This document shows positions 55,235 to 64,000 of a stretch of DNA of 64,000 nucleotides, piece by piece (positions within the stretch are counted from its first letter, which is position 1; each line of letters opens with the position of its first letter). Where the stretch lies: contig NC_053390.1 of assembly GCF_905171765.1 (NCBI RefSeq), positions 335,258,407 to 335,322,406 of the forward strand, written 5' to 3'. A program made the translations under genes and the position numbers. Below the pieces are notes generated by a model. The model saw nothing but the letters and a program-made list of their open reading frames with translations, did not search any database and was not told the DNA's origin. This DNA comes from Bufo bufo (taxonomy: Eukaryota > Chordata > Amphibia > Anura > Bufonidae).

Positions 55235-56019
55235 TCGGGTTTCGCCTCTAATATTGTTGATTATAAGTTTATTCTCTCTATGGCAATATCTATGTTGGCT
55301 CTCACTAATCCTATCCACATTATTGCCATTGACTCTACTCCTTTGGTGGGTGGGACAGTTAAGTTTTGTACTCCTGAGATTACCTTGTCACGCAGAGATT
55401 TGTTCTTTTCTTATTTTTTGAGAATTTACCGGTGGAGATGGTTTTGGGCATGCCATGGCTCCAACTTCATAACCCTGTTATTAATTGGTCTATGGGCGAA
55501 ATTGAGAAATGGGGTCCTAAATGTTTTTCTGATTGTCTACCGATTGTTGAAGCTGGAATCACGATTGAGTCCAAAACTCTCCCTCCGTACATTAATAATT
55601 TCCTTGATGTTTTTTCCACATCTGATAATGAAAGTCTGCCTCCCCACATATCTTATGATTGTGCTATTGATATCGATGCAGGGTCTAAATTTCCTAAAGG
55701 CAGTATTTATAATCTATCTGGAGCGGATTTCTATGAAGGAGTATATCAAGGAAAGTTTGATCAAAGGTCATATCAGACCCTTGGTGTCACCCATGGGGGC
55801 AGGGTTCTTTTTTGTGGAGAAAAAGGATGGAGGTTTGAGACCCTGTATCGATTTTAGGGAAGTAAACAAAATCACTGTTAAAAATCAATATTCCTTACTG
55901 TTGATTCAAGATTTGTTCACTCAGGTGCTTGGGGCTTGTTAGTTTTCTAAGCTGCATTTAAGAAGAACTTACAACTTGATTTGTATTATGCAAGGAGACG
56001 AGTGGAAGACAGCCTTTAA
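55160..56019 (+). pseudogene. Ty3/Gypsy protease and reverse transcriptase remnant
   Basis: It opens with an aspartic protease site written [12 protein letters not shown] (55217-55252), where DSG is the catalytic triplet. The sequence then changes frame near 55420 to give the [15 protein letters not shown] stretch that follows the protease in this family. It shifts back near 55740 to the start of reverse transcriptase, with [21 protein letters not shown] and [20 protein letters not shown] stop lies at 55940-55942, and the frame ends at GDEWKTAF, where the TTAA-target element begins at 56020. The catalytic YxDD region, RNase H and integrase are not in the window. Confidence 0.85.
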
Positions 56020-58819
56020 CCACTTCAGCCCCCAGTGCTTAAACACCCTGAAAGACCAGGCCACTTTTTACACTTCTGACCTACACTACTTTCACCATTT
56101 ATTGCTCGGTCATGCAACTTACCACCCAAATGAATTTTACCTCCTTTTCTTCTCACTAATAGAGCTTTCATTTGGTGGTATTTCTTTGCTGCTGACATTT
56201 TTACTTTTTTTGTTATTAATCGAAATTTAACGATTTTTTTGCAAAAAAATGACATTTTTCACTTTCAGTTGTCAAATTTTGCAAAAAAAACTACATCCAT
56301 ATATAAATTTTGCTCTAAATTTATTGTTCTACATGTCTTTGATAAAAAAAAAATGTTTGGGTAAAAAAAAAAATGGTTTGGGTAAAGGTTATAGTGTTTA
56401 CAAACTATGGTACAAAAATGTGAATTTCCGTTTTTTGAAGCAGCTCTGACTTTCTGAGCACCTGTCATGTTTCCTGAGGTTCTACAATGCCCAGACAGTA
56501 CAAACACCCCACAAATGACCCCATTTCGGAAAGTACACACCCTAAGGTATTCGCTGATGGGCATAGTGAGTTCATAGAACCTTTTATTTTTTGTCACAAG
56601 TTAGCGGAAAATGATGATTTTTTTTTTTTTTTTTTCTTACAAAGTCTCATATTCCACTAACTTGTGACAAAAAATAAAAAGTTCTATGAACTCACTATGC
56701 CCATCAGCGAATACCTTGGGGTCTCTTCTTTCCAAAATGGGGTCACTTGTGGGGTAGTTATACTGCCCTGGCATTCTAGGGGCCCAAATGTGTGGTAAGG
56801 AGTTTGAAATCAAATTCTGTAAAAAATGACCTGTGAAATCCGAAAGGTTCTCTTTGGAATATGGGCCCCTTTGCCCACCTAGGCTGCAAAAAAGTGTCAC
56901 ACATCTGGTATCTCCGTACTCAGGAGAAGGTGGGGAATGTGTTTTGGGGTGTCATTTTACATATACCCATGCTGGGTGAGAGAAATATCTTGGCAAAAGA
57001 CAACTTTTCCCATTTTTTTATACAAAGTTGGCATTTGACCAAGATATTTATCTCACCCAGCATGGGTATATGTAAAAAGACACTCCAAAACACATTCCCC
57101 AACTTCTCCTGAGTACGGAGATACCAGATGTGTGACACTTTTTTGCAGCCTAGGTGGGCAAAGGGGCCCATATTCCAAAGAGCACCTTTCGGATTTCACA
57201 GGTCATTTTTTACAGAATTTGATTTCAAACTCCTTACCACACATTTGGGCCCCTAGAATGCCAGGGCATTATAACTACCCCACAAGTGACCCCATTTTGG
57301 AAAGAAGACACCCCAAGGTATTCCGTGAGTGGCATGGCGAGTTCCTAGAATTTTTTATTTTTTGTCACAAGTTAGTGGAAGATGATTTTTTTTTTTTTTT
57401 TTTTTTCCATACAAAGTCTCATATTCCACTAACTTGTGACAAAAAATAAAAACTTCCATGAACTCACTATGCCCATCAGCGAATACCTTGGGGTCTCTTA
57501 TTTCCAAAATGGGGTCACTTGTGGGGTAGTTATACTGCCCTGGCATTCTAGGGGCCCAAATGTGTGGTAAGGAGTTTGAAATCAAATTCTGTAAAAAATG
57601 ACCTGTGAAATCCGAAAGGTGCTCTTTGGAATGTGGGCCCCTTTGCCCACCTAGGCTGCAAAAAAGTGTCACACATCTGGTATCTCCGTACTCAGGAGAA
57701 GTTGAGGAATGTGTTTTGGGGTGTCTTTTTACATATACCCATGCTGGGTGAGATAAATATCTTGGTCAAATGCCAACTTTGTATAAAAAAATGGGAAAAG
57801 TTGTCTTTTGCCAAGATATTTCTCTCACCCAGCATGGGTATATGTAAAATGACACCCCAAAACACATTCCCCACCTTCTCCTGAGTACGGAGATACCAGA
57901 TGTGTGACACTTTTTTGCAGCCTAGGTGGGCAAAGGGGCCCATATTCCAAAGAGCACCTTTCGGATTTCACAGGTCATTTTTTACAGAATTTGATTTCAA
58001 ACTCCTTACCACACATTTGGGCCCCTAGAATGCCAGGGCAGTATAACTACCCCACAAGTGACCCCATTTTGGAAAGAAGAGACCCCAAGGTATTCGCTGA
58101 TGGGCATAGTGAGTTCATGGAAGTTTTTATTTTTTGTCACAAGTTAGTGGAATATGAGACTTTGTATGGAAAAAAAAAAATAATCATCATTTTCCACTAA
58201 CTTGTGACAAAAAATAAAAAATTCTAGGAACTTGCTATGCCCCTCACGGAATACCTTGGGGTGTCTTCTTTCCAAAATGGGGTCACTTGTGGGGTAGTTA
58301 TACTGCCCTGGCATTTTCCAGGGGCCCTAATGTGTGGTAAGTAGGTAAATGACCTGTGAAATCCGAAAGGTGCTCTTTGGAATGTGGGCCCCTTTGCCCA
58401 CCTAGGCTGCAAAAAAGTGTCACACATCTGGTATCTCCGTACTCAGGAGAAGGTGGGGAATGTGTTTTGGGGTGTCATTTTACATATACCCATGCTGGGT
58501 GAGAGAAATATCTTGGCAAAAGACAACTTTTCCCATTTTTTTATACAAAGTTGGCATTTGACCAAGATATTTATCTCACCCAGCATGGGTATATGTAAAA
58601 AGACACCCCAAAACACATTCCTCAACTTCTCCTGAGTACGGAGATACCAGATGTGTGACACTTTTTTGCAGCCTAGGTGGGCAAAGGGGCCCAAATTCCT
58701 TTTAGGAGGGCATTTTTAGACATTTGGATACCAGACTTCTTCTCACGCTTTGGGGCCCCTAAAATGCCAGGGCAGTATAAATACCCCACATGTGACCCCA
58801 TTTTAGAAAGAAGACACCC
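56020..58819. mobile_element. TTAA-target element expanded into an alternating inverted-repeat array
   Basis: Insertion starts right after TTAA (56016-56019) inside the Gypsy frame with CCACTTCAGCCCCC. About 400 bp of T-rich single-copy arm follow. Then a half-unit of about 386 bp alternates in orientation: symmetry centres lie near 56627, 57016, 57402, 57788, 58170 and 58539. Landmarks that recur on both strands are 'gggcccctttgcccacctag', 'ggtatctccgtactcaggag', 'catatacccatgctgggtga' and 'tccactaacttgtgacaaaa'. The right end is missing, since the LINE starts at 58820. Frames of about 83 and 105 codons recur on both strands only because of the repeats. Confidence 0.85.
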
Positions 58820-58920
58820 GGGGGGCGGAGCTAGCGCCGTACTGAGATGGTCGCATAGTTCACTGCTCTCTCAGGAGACTCGGCTTTAGCACCAGCATAC
58901 AGCAGCACTTTTGGACAAGA

Positions 58921-60006
58921 ATGGTGAAAATTGGCAACCAGAAACAAGGCAACCACCCCACCAATCCTAAGGGACAGATTCCTCCAGGCGACATGGAGAA
59001 ATTCCTTAAAAAAGCTGCAGCAACGGTCGCGGCGAGGGAAACTAAGATGGCGCCGGCAGCACATTCTAAAGCGCTGAAGCGGGCCCCTACCATCTCGGAT
59101 GACGAAAGTGAAGCAGAGGACATACAGGTCAGCTCTGATTTACCTCTTACGAGGAAATACCTAGATCGAGCCCTGAGCAGGGTTATGGAACCCATCCTCT
59201 CCGAAATTTCAGCCTTTAGGCAGGAGGTGCGGCATATAGGGGACAGGGTAGAGACCCTAGAGCTACATCAAGCAGCGTCCCTGAATCACCACACAGAAGT
59301 ATCGAACGCCCTACGCCGCTGCTCAAACTACCTAAATGAGATGCACAACGCTATTGAAGACCAGGAGAACAGAGGGCGCCGGAATAACCTAAGGTTTCGT
59401 GGGATTTCAGAGGCGGTTTTACCCGGAGATGTACCAGCGGCTGTCCTTGCTATCTGTAGCTCGCTACTAGGCCCAGATTTCCCGCAAGAAGTGGTCATAG
59501 AACGGGCCCATAGAGCCCTTCGCCCGAAACCCAAGCCCTCCGATCCGCCCAGGGATGTCATCTGCAAATTCCTAAGCTTCCCGATAAAATCCGCCATCTT
59601 GGAAGCTGCCCGCAACAATACTGACCTGTCTTACGAAGATTCCAGGGTAGATATTTTTCAAGACTTGGCACCTTCCACTTTAAAAAAGCGTAGAGCACTC
59701 AAACCCCTGACCGACTGGCTCCGTTCCAAAAAAATACCATACCGCTGGTCCTACCCTTTTGGTCTTGCTTTCTCCTCTGCTGGGAATAAGTTCTTTATCA
59801 AGTCCTTCACAGATCTTCATGCCACCTACGAGCTTCTGAAAATGGACCCTTTACCGATCGAAAACTGGGAACTTTTCCAGGACCTGCGCGATCTTCCGGA
59901 TCTCCCCAAGACGGTTCCATTTGAAGTCCTTCGTACTCCGAAGTCATCCAGATCCAAGAAAAGGAATATGCAGCTCACTCCTAGAAGCCTTTCCCAGGAA
60001 CATTAA
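58921..60006 (+). CDS. L1-type ORF1 protein (RNA-binding chaperone), 361 aa
   Basis: ORF1p of L1 elements forms trimers, coats its own RNA and is needed for retrotransposition. From the ATG at 58921 the protein has a basic N terminus, an acidic patch (SDDESEAED, about 59-67), a helical coiled-coil-like stretch (about 75-145, with repeated leucines and HIGDRVETLELH), the diagnostic IEDQENRGRRNNLRFRGI at the start of the RRM domain (about 145-162), then ERAHRAL (about 196-202) and a C-terminal domain with RDVICKFLSFPIKSAILEAAR. The length is close to that of other vertebrate L1 ORF1 proteins. There is no stop or frameshift. The start is chosen as the first ATG after the short leader. Confidence 0.92.
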   Translation: MVKIGNQKQGNHPTNPKGQIPPGDMEKFLKKAAATVAARETKMAPAAHSKALKRAPTISDDESEAEDIQVSSDLPLTRKYLDRALSRVMEPILSEISAFRQEVRHIGDRVETLELHQAASLNHHTEVSNALRRCSNYLNEMHNAIEDQENRGRRNNLRFRGISEAVLPGDVPAAVLAICSSLLGPDFPQEVVIERAHRALRPKPKPSDPPRDVICKFLSFPIKSAILEAARNNTDLSYEDSRVDIFQDLAPSTLKKRRALKPLTDWLRSKKIPYRWSYPFGLAFSSAGNKFFIKSFTDLHATYELLKMDPLPIENWELFQDLRDLPDLPKTVPFEVLRTPKSSRSKKRNMQLTPRSLSQEH

Positions 60007-60479
60007 GCAACATTAAGTAAAATTACAGGAACTCTTACCCTCACATTGTCACTAATGTCTAACCTCTAACCTGAACAAGATTACTAACCTCATGCGACTA
60101 ACCTGGTATAATGTTTGATTGACATCAGTACTAATATATTGGTTGCTTTATTCAGGTAGATCTATTCTCTCTAAAAATTCACTAGCCTCATTAGAGGTGC
60201 TACCCGATCTCCTTACTGGTCTCCAGACCACCCACTCCCCCCACATGTATTCAGCATACCCACCTATGCTGATCTACTGTTTGTTTATACCCTCATGTTA
60301 TGTTCTATGTTCTTACCCTGTTCTTTATTCAAGGTATACCACACTCAAATTGAGTGCAAGAGATTCCTACAGCATCCTGACTAAGATTACATGCCTGGAG
60401 ATACGACCACATACCACCTATTTTCTCTCTTGGAGGAGGCACCCCCGGCTTAAAGGTAATCTTAATTACACCTCACCAA

Positions 60480-63400
60480 ATGGCTGACCTACATATTGCT
60501 TCTTACAATGTTAAGGGCTTTCACTCCCCATCAAAAAGGAGCCAAGTCTTTACCATTCTAAGAAAAGCCAGAGTTGGGGTTGTGTTCCTCCAAGAGACAC
60601 ACTTCCGCTTCAATCACTACCCTAATATGCAGTTCTCCTACTACTCAGAATGGTTTCACTGTGGAGGCAACTCGTCTGCATCATGTGGGGTCAGTATAGG
60701 GTTTCATAAAAAAGTCCCATTCAAACTCATTGATCAAAAACTAGACCCAGACGGAAGGTTCATCTTCATAAAAGGCTCAATTGGTCAGCAAATATATACC
60801 TTCGCAAATGTGTACGCACCTAACTCTAACCAACCCCAATGGCTGTCCAATATAATCCCAATTATTACCCCTTTCAAAGAAGGTATTGTGATATTAGGAG
60901 GCGACCTGAACACTGCACTTTTCCTACAGTTAGATGTTTCATCCCACAAATCATCCTTATCTAACAAAGCTCTCAAATCCATTAGAAATAATATCTGGAG
61001 CTTAAACCTGGTCGACCCTTGGCGCTCCCACCACCCCGACACTCTGGATTACACATTCTACTCTGCCACCCACGCCACCTATCACAGATTAGATTACTTA
61101 TTTATATCTAAGGAACACCTCCACTTGTGTAGCACATCCAAGATAGGTTCTATCCACTTATCTGACCATTCTCCCATTTTTATCCAGATACTAGCCCCCA
61201 CAAAAAACCCCTCTTGTTTTAGTTGGCGCCTAAACGAGTCCTTACTAGGTTCCCAAGAATCGATAGATCAGATAGCCAAACACTTAACAGATTACTTCTC
61301 TCTTAATAAAAGCCCAGAAATTTCCGCTAACACCCTATGGGACGCTCACAAACCGGTCGTCAGAGGTCATTTCATAAGTATCGGTACCTATAAAAAGAAA
61401 CTCCAAGAAAAAGACATAGACGAAACCCTCAAAAAAATCCAGAACCTGGAAACTCGCCACAAATCCTCCACCTCTGACCTCCATTTAAAAGAATTATCAG
61501 AAAATAGGGCGAAACTAAAATCCCTCCTCTCATCCAAAGCGGCCAAATACTACATGAGTACTAGACATAAGTTTTTTGCTCATGGCGATAAGGCCACCAA
61601 ATTCCTGATGAGCAGGATCAAAGGGAGAAGGTCCTCCAACTTTATTCACCAACTATCTTCACCAGATGGCAAACCTATTTTCTCCCTTTCCCAGATAACT
61701 GAACAATTTCGGACCTTTTACTACAACCTCTACAATCTCCCCCCTTCTGAGACGCCCGTGCAAAGAGCATCTGTCATAGGAAATTTCCTAGACTCCTCCA
61801 AAATACCTCATCTTTCCCCCGATCAAAAACGAAATCTGGAAGCCCCATTCACCATTATAGAACTTAAAAACGCCTTGTCGCAAACTCCATCAGGAAAGAG
61901 CCCAGGCCCAGACGGCCTTCCTCTTTCTTACTACAAAACCTTCCAGGGGCCACTTCTCCCCTACCTCCTGGAAGTCTGCAACCAGTCACTGTTAGGTCAC
62001 CCTCTCTCTAGAGATATGACCACAGCACACATCTCCCTTATACCAAAAGAAGGGAAGGACCCCAAGCAATGCTCCAGCTACAGACCCATATCCCTCCTAA
62101 ACACAGACCTCAAACTCCTGGCTAAAATGTTGGCTAACAGACTAGCTATCCTTCTCCCCTCCCTCATACACGGGGATCAGGTTGGCTTCATCCGCAACAG
62201 AGAGGGTAAAGATAACACAGCCAGGGTAATCAACATTCTATGTCACGCCAAAAGAACTTCCTCCCCATTGCTTCTCCTTAGTACGGATGCGGAGAAAGCA
62301 TTCGATAGGGTCAACTGGCAATACCTAAAACACACTCTGGTGAGGTTTGGCCTTCCTGATCCCTTTGTACAAGCCACTTTTGCCATGTATGAGCAGGCGT
62401 CAGCAAGGGTACAAGTCAATGGGAGCCTATCTGCCCCATTCCCAATAAACAATGGGACTAGACAAGGCTGCCCCCTCTCACCCCTCCTCTTCATTTTGGC
62501 ACTAGAACCACTACTCGCAAACATAAGATTGGATGGGGAGATTTCAGGTCTGTGTTTGGGAGGCAGGGAACAGAAAGTTGCAGCATTTGCCGACGATGTC
62601 CTAATGATGACAACTAACCCCAAAACCTCCTTGCCTAGGATTCAAAATTACCTCAATAGCTTTAGCTTAGCCTCCGACTTCAAAATAAACGCTGGCAAAT
62701 CCCTAGTACTCTGTATGGGTGTTCCTGACCTCACAAGAAAACTCCTTATGACAGATTCGCCATTCAACTGGTCCTCGACAACAATTACCTATTTAGGAGT
62801 CAAATTGAGCCCAAACATACATGACCTCTTCTCTCTCAACTATATTCCCCTCAGGGACTCCATCTTTGTGGCTATTGACAACCTAGCCAGATCTAATCCA
62901 ACCCTTTCCTGGTTTGGACGCAAGAATATTCTTACCTCTCTGGTCCTCCCTCGCCTAACTTACCTACAACAAGTACTGCCTGTTCCTGTCCCCAAACAAT
63001 ATTATGATCAAATCTTCAAAAAATTCAGGACATTTATCTGGAACGGCAAGAGAGCGAGACTCCCGTTCTCTTTACTCACCAAGCCTAGATATGCGGGTGG
63101 GATCGGGCTACCTAACCCCGAAATATATGGCAGAGCTATCCTCCTGACCCGAGCAGTGGCTTGGCTAAGACCCTCAACGCCCTCCCTCTTAGTGGAAATG
63201 GAGTTAGATATCTTGAAGAAGTCACCTAAAGCACTATTGCTTGGCAATCAAACAGTCTTCCCAGGACAATTCTCCCACTACCCAATTATTAAAGCTACAC
63301 TAGAAGCCTGGAAATGGTTCTCCTCCTCGCACTGTGCTATACCATACCCCTCTCCCCTTCTGACGGTAGGGGATATAGTTGATACAGCTCCATCGCCATT

Positions 63401-64000
63401 AAAATCCGCAACCTCCCAGGCCCTTAAGTCCTCACCCATACACATAAACACTCTAGCTCTCCCCTCTGGAGAATGGTTAGACACTCAAGCATTAAACTCC
63501 ATCTTAAACCCACATCCATGTGATATCTTTACCATAACGTACTTAAGAGCTTACCTGAAACAACACATTAGCATAGGAGACTTGACACGACCCATGGTCT
63601 GGTTCGAATCAATAATCTCACTTCAATCAACACCTAGGAAACTAATTTCACTAATTTACAGTAAATTACGTCTACCACCCACACTTGCCAAACCTTCATT
63701 TGTGAGCAGCTGGGAGAGAGACCTCAACATAGTCCTCTCGTTTGATAACCTACCTAGTCTCCTTGGCTACCCCCACAGTGCTTCACGCTGCGTTCGAATT
63801 CAGGAAAACTGTTATAAGATTCTTACCAGATGGTATAATACGCCTGACAAAACAGCACTTTACTCAGAATCTGCCTCGGACGCGTGCTGGAGGCGCTGTG
63901 GGGAAAAAGGAACCTTCTTACACATCTGGTGGACCTGCCCCAGCATACACAGATGGTGGATGGAGATTTTCGCATCAGCTAATAAGATCTGCAGATCCTC
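60480..64000 (+). CDS. L1-type ORF2: endonuclease and reverse transcriptase, at least 1173 codons (partial at window end)
   Basis: ORF2p nicks target DNA and copies the LINE RNA there. From ATG 60480 (MADLHIASYNVKGF) the frame is open to the last base. The apurinic-type endonuclease shows N in YNVKG, E39 in QETHF, DLNT and SDH at about 228-230. Reverse transcriptase blocks follow: GKSPGPDGLP, SYRPISLLN, STDAEKAFDRVNW, NGTRQGCPLSPLLF and the catalytic FADD (703-706). Near the edge is the C-terminal cysteine motif C1136-x3-C1140-x7-H1148-x4-C1153. L1 ORF2 proteins are usually about 1250-1300 residues, so perhaps 100 residues are missing beyond the window. No inactivating change is visible. The 473-bp gap after ORF1 suggests separate initiation. 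Confidence 0.95.
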   Translation, partial: MADLHIASYNVKGFHSPSKRSQVFTILRKARVGVVFLQETHFRFNHYPNMQFSYYSEWFHCGGNSSASCGVSIGFHKKVPFKLIDQKLDPDGRFIFIKGSIGQQIYTFANVYAPNSNQPQWLSNIIPIITPFKEGIVILGGDLNTALFLQLDVSSHKSSLSNKALKSIRNNIWSLNLVDPWRSHHPDTLDYTFYSATHATYHRLDYLFISKEHLHLCSTSKIGSIHLSDHSPIFIQILAPTKNPSCFSWRLNESLLGSQESIDQIAKHLTDYFSLNKSPEISANTLWDAHKPVVRGHFISIGTYKKKLQEKDIDETLKKIQNLETRHKSSTSDLHLKELSENRAKLKSLLSSKAAKYYMSTRHKFFAHGDKATKFLMSRIKGRRSSNFIHQLSSPDGKPIFSLSQITEQFRTFYYNLYNLPPSETPVQRASVIGNFLDSSKIPHLSPDQKRNLEAPFTIIELKNALSQTPSGKSPGPDGLPLSYYKTFQGPLLPYLLEVCNQSLLGHPLSRDMTTAHISLIPKEGKDPKQCSSYRPISLLNTDLKLLAKMLANRLAILLPSLIHGDQVGFIRNREGKDNTARVINILCHAKRTSSPLLLLSTDAEKAFDRVNWQYLKHTLVRFGLPDPFVQATFAMYEQASARVQVNGSLSAPFPINNGTRQGCPLSPLLFILALEPLLANIRLDGEISGLCLGGREQKVAAFADDVLMMTTNPKTSLPRIQNYLNSFSLASDFKINAGKSLVLCMGVPDLTRKLLMTDSPFNWSSTTITYLGVKLSPNIHDLFSLNYIPLRDSIFVAIDNLARSNPTLSWFGRKNILTSLVLPRLTYLQQVLPVPVPKQYYDQIFKKFRTFIWNGKRARLPFSLLTKPRYAGGIGLPNPEIYGRAILLTRAVAWLRPSTPSLLVEMELDILKKSPKALLLGNQTVFPGQFSHYPIIKATLEAWKWFSSSHCAIPYPSPLLTVGDIVDTAPSPLKSATSQALKSSPIHINTLALPSGEWLDTQALNSILNPHPCDIFTITYLRAYLKQHISIGDLTRPMVWFESIISLQSTPRKLISLIYSKLRLPPTLAKPSFVSSWERDLNIVLSFDNLPSLLGYPHSASRCVRIQENCYKILTRWYNTPDKTALYSESASDACWRRCGEKGTFLHIWWTCPSIHRWWMEIFASANKICRS

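Larger units (their letters stand above)
58820..64000 (+). mobile_element. L1-clade LINE, 5' complete, runs past the window end
   Basis: The junction with the array is sharp: 'gaagacaccc' of the repeat is followed by 'ggggggcggagctagcgcc'. A short 5' leader of about 100 bp precedes ORF1, a 473-bp spacer (60007-60479) separates ORF1 from ORF2, and ORF2 is open to the window edge. An aagatggcgcc motif at 59045-59055, inside ORF1, resembles a YY1 site of the kind mammalian L1 promoters use; its role here is unknown. Since ORF1 and all visible ORF2 are uninterrupted, this is a young copy. The 3' end and target duplication lie outside the window. Confidence 0.92.

Noticed and set aside
56637..58694. 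Many frames of 83-105 codons starting MGPFAHLGCKK or MTLFCSLGGQR on both strands, suggesting a gene family
   Set aside because: Each copy is one half-unit of the alternating inverted array; the frames end at the symmetry centres and show no sign of protein constraint.
60119..60487. 122-codon frame between the two LINE genes
   Set aside because: It is in the spacer, in a different frame from ORF2, ends just after the ORF2 start, and has no L1 domain.

Overview
This window looks like an intergenic or intronic stretch of a large vertebrate genome, most likely a frog. I recognise no host protein-coding exon in it. Nearly every feature I can support is a transposable element, an element remnant, or satellite DNA grown inside one. 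The amphibian assignment is an inference from the mix: Tc1-like elements, many short Harbinger-type hairpin elements whose ends resemble GGCCTCATGCACACGA and GGGCTCATTCACAC, hAT-type elements with 8-bp target duplications, Penelope-like retroelements, Ty3/Gypsy solo LTRs, a V-SINE-like sequence and an L1-clade LINE. No bacterial, phage or CRISPR feature is present.

Left third (845-14576): a 13.7-kb nest bounded by an 8-bp duplication (gttaccca) and inverted ends starting TAGTGTTGAGCGAAC. Inside is a decayed minus-strand Penelope-like element (reverse transcriptase at about 12.4-14.2 kb, GIY-YIG endonuclease at about 9.85-10.16 kb, 3' region at 8.9-9.1 and 1.4-2.0 kb). It is split by three insertions: a 6.85-kb hAT-type element (2053-8906, duplication atgatagt) that is mostly a satellite array; a Gypsy-type solo LTR (9089-9843, duplication aattc); and a copy of one part of that satellite element (10164-12402), which is itself split by another hAT-type element (10219-12030, duplication catatgcc). 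A further solo LTR (3678-4305, duplication gactg) sits in the satellite.

Middle (14.6-49 kb): a perfect 48-bp-arm hairpin, a second broken Penelope-like element (17.87-20.65 kb), two Tc1-like elements with broken transposase genes (20792-22337 and 30623-32209), remnants of another Tc1 family, a TTAA-target element (32381-33384), two solo LTRs, four hAT-type non-autonomous elements and a dozen short inverted-repeat elements, several nested in one another.

Right part (49-64 kb): a 2.2-kb Harbinger-type element holding a giant palindrome (49310-51521); a V-SINE-like sequence; a truncated Ty3/Gypsy element (53975-56019) cut in the reverse transcriptase by a TTAA-target insertion; that insertion (56020-58819) is an alternating inverted-repeat array with about six symmetry centres some 386 bp apart; and it is cut in turn by an L1-clade LINE starting at 58820. 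The LINE has an intact ORF1 (361 codons) and an ORF2 open for 1173 codons to the window edge, so it looks like the youngest element. The genes here do not form a pathway; each belongs to a separate element, and the nesting gives their order of arrival.
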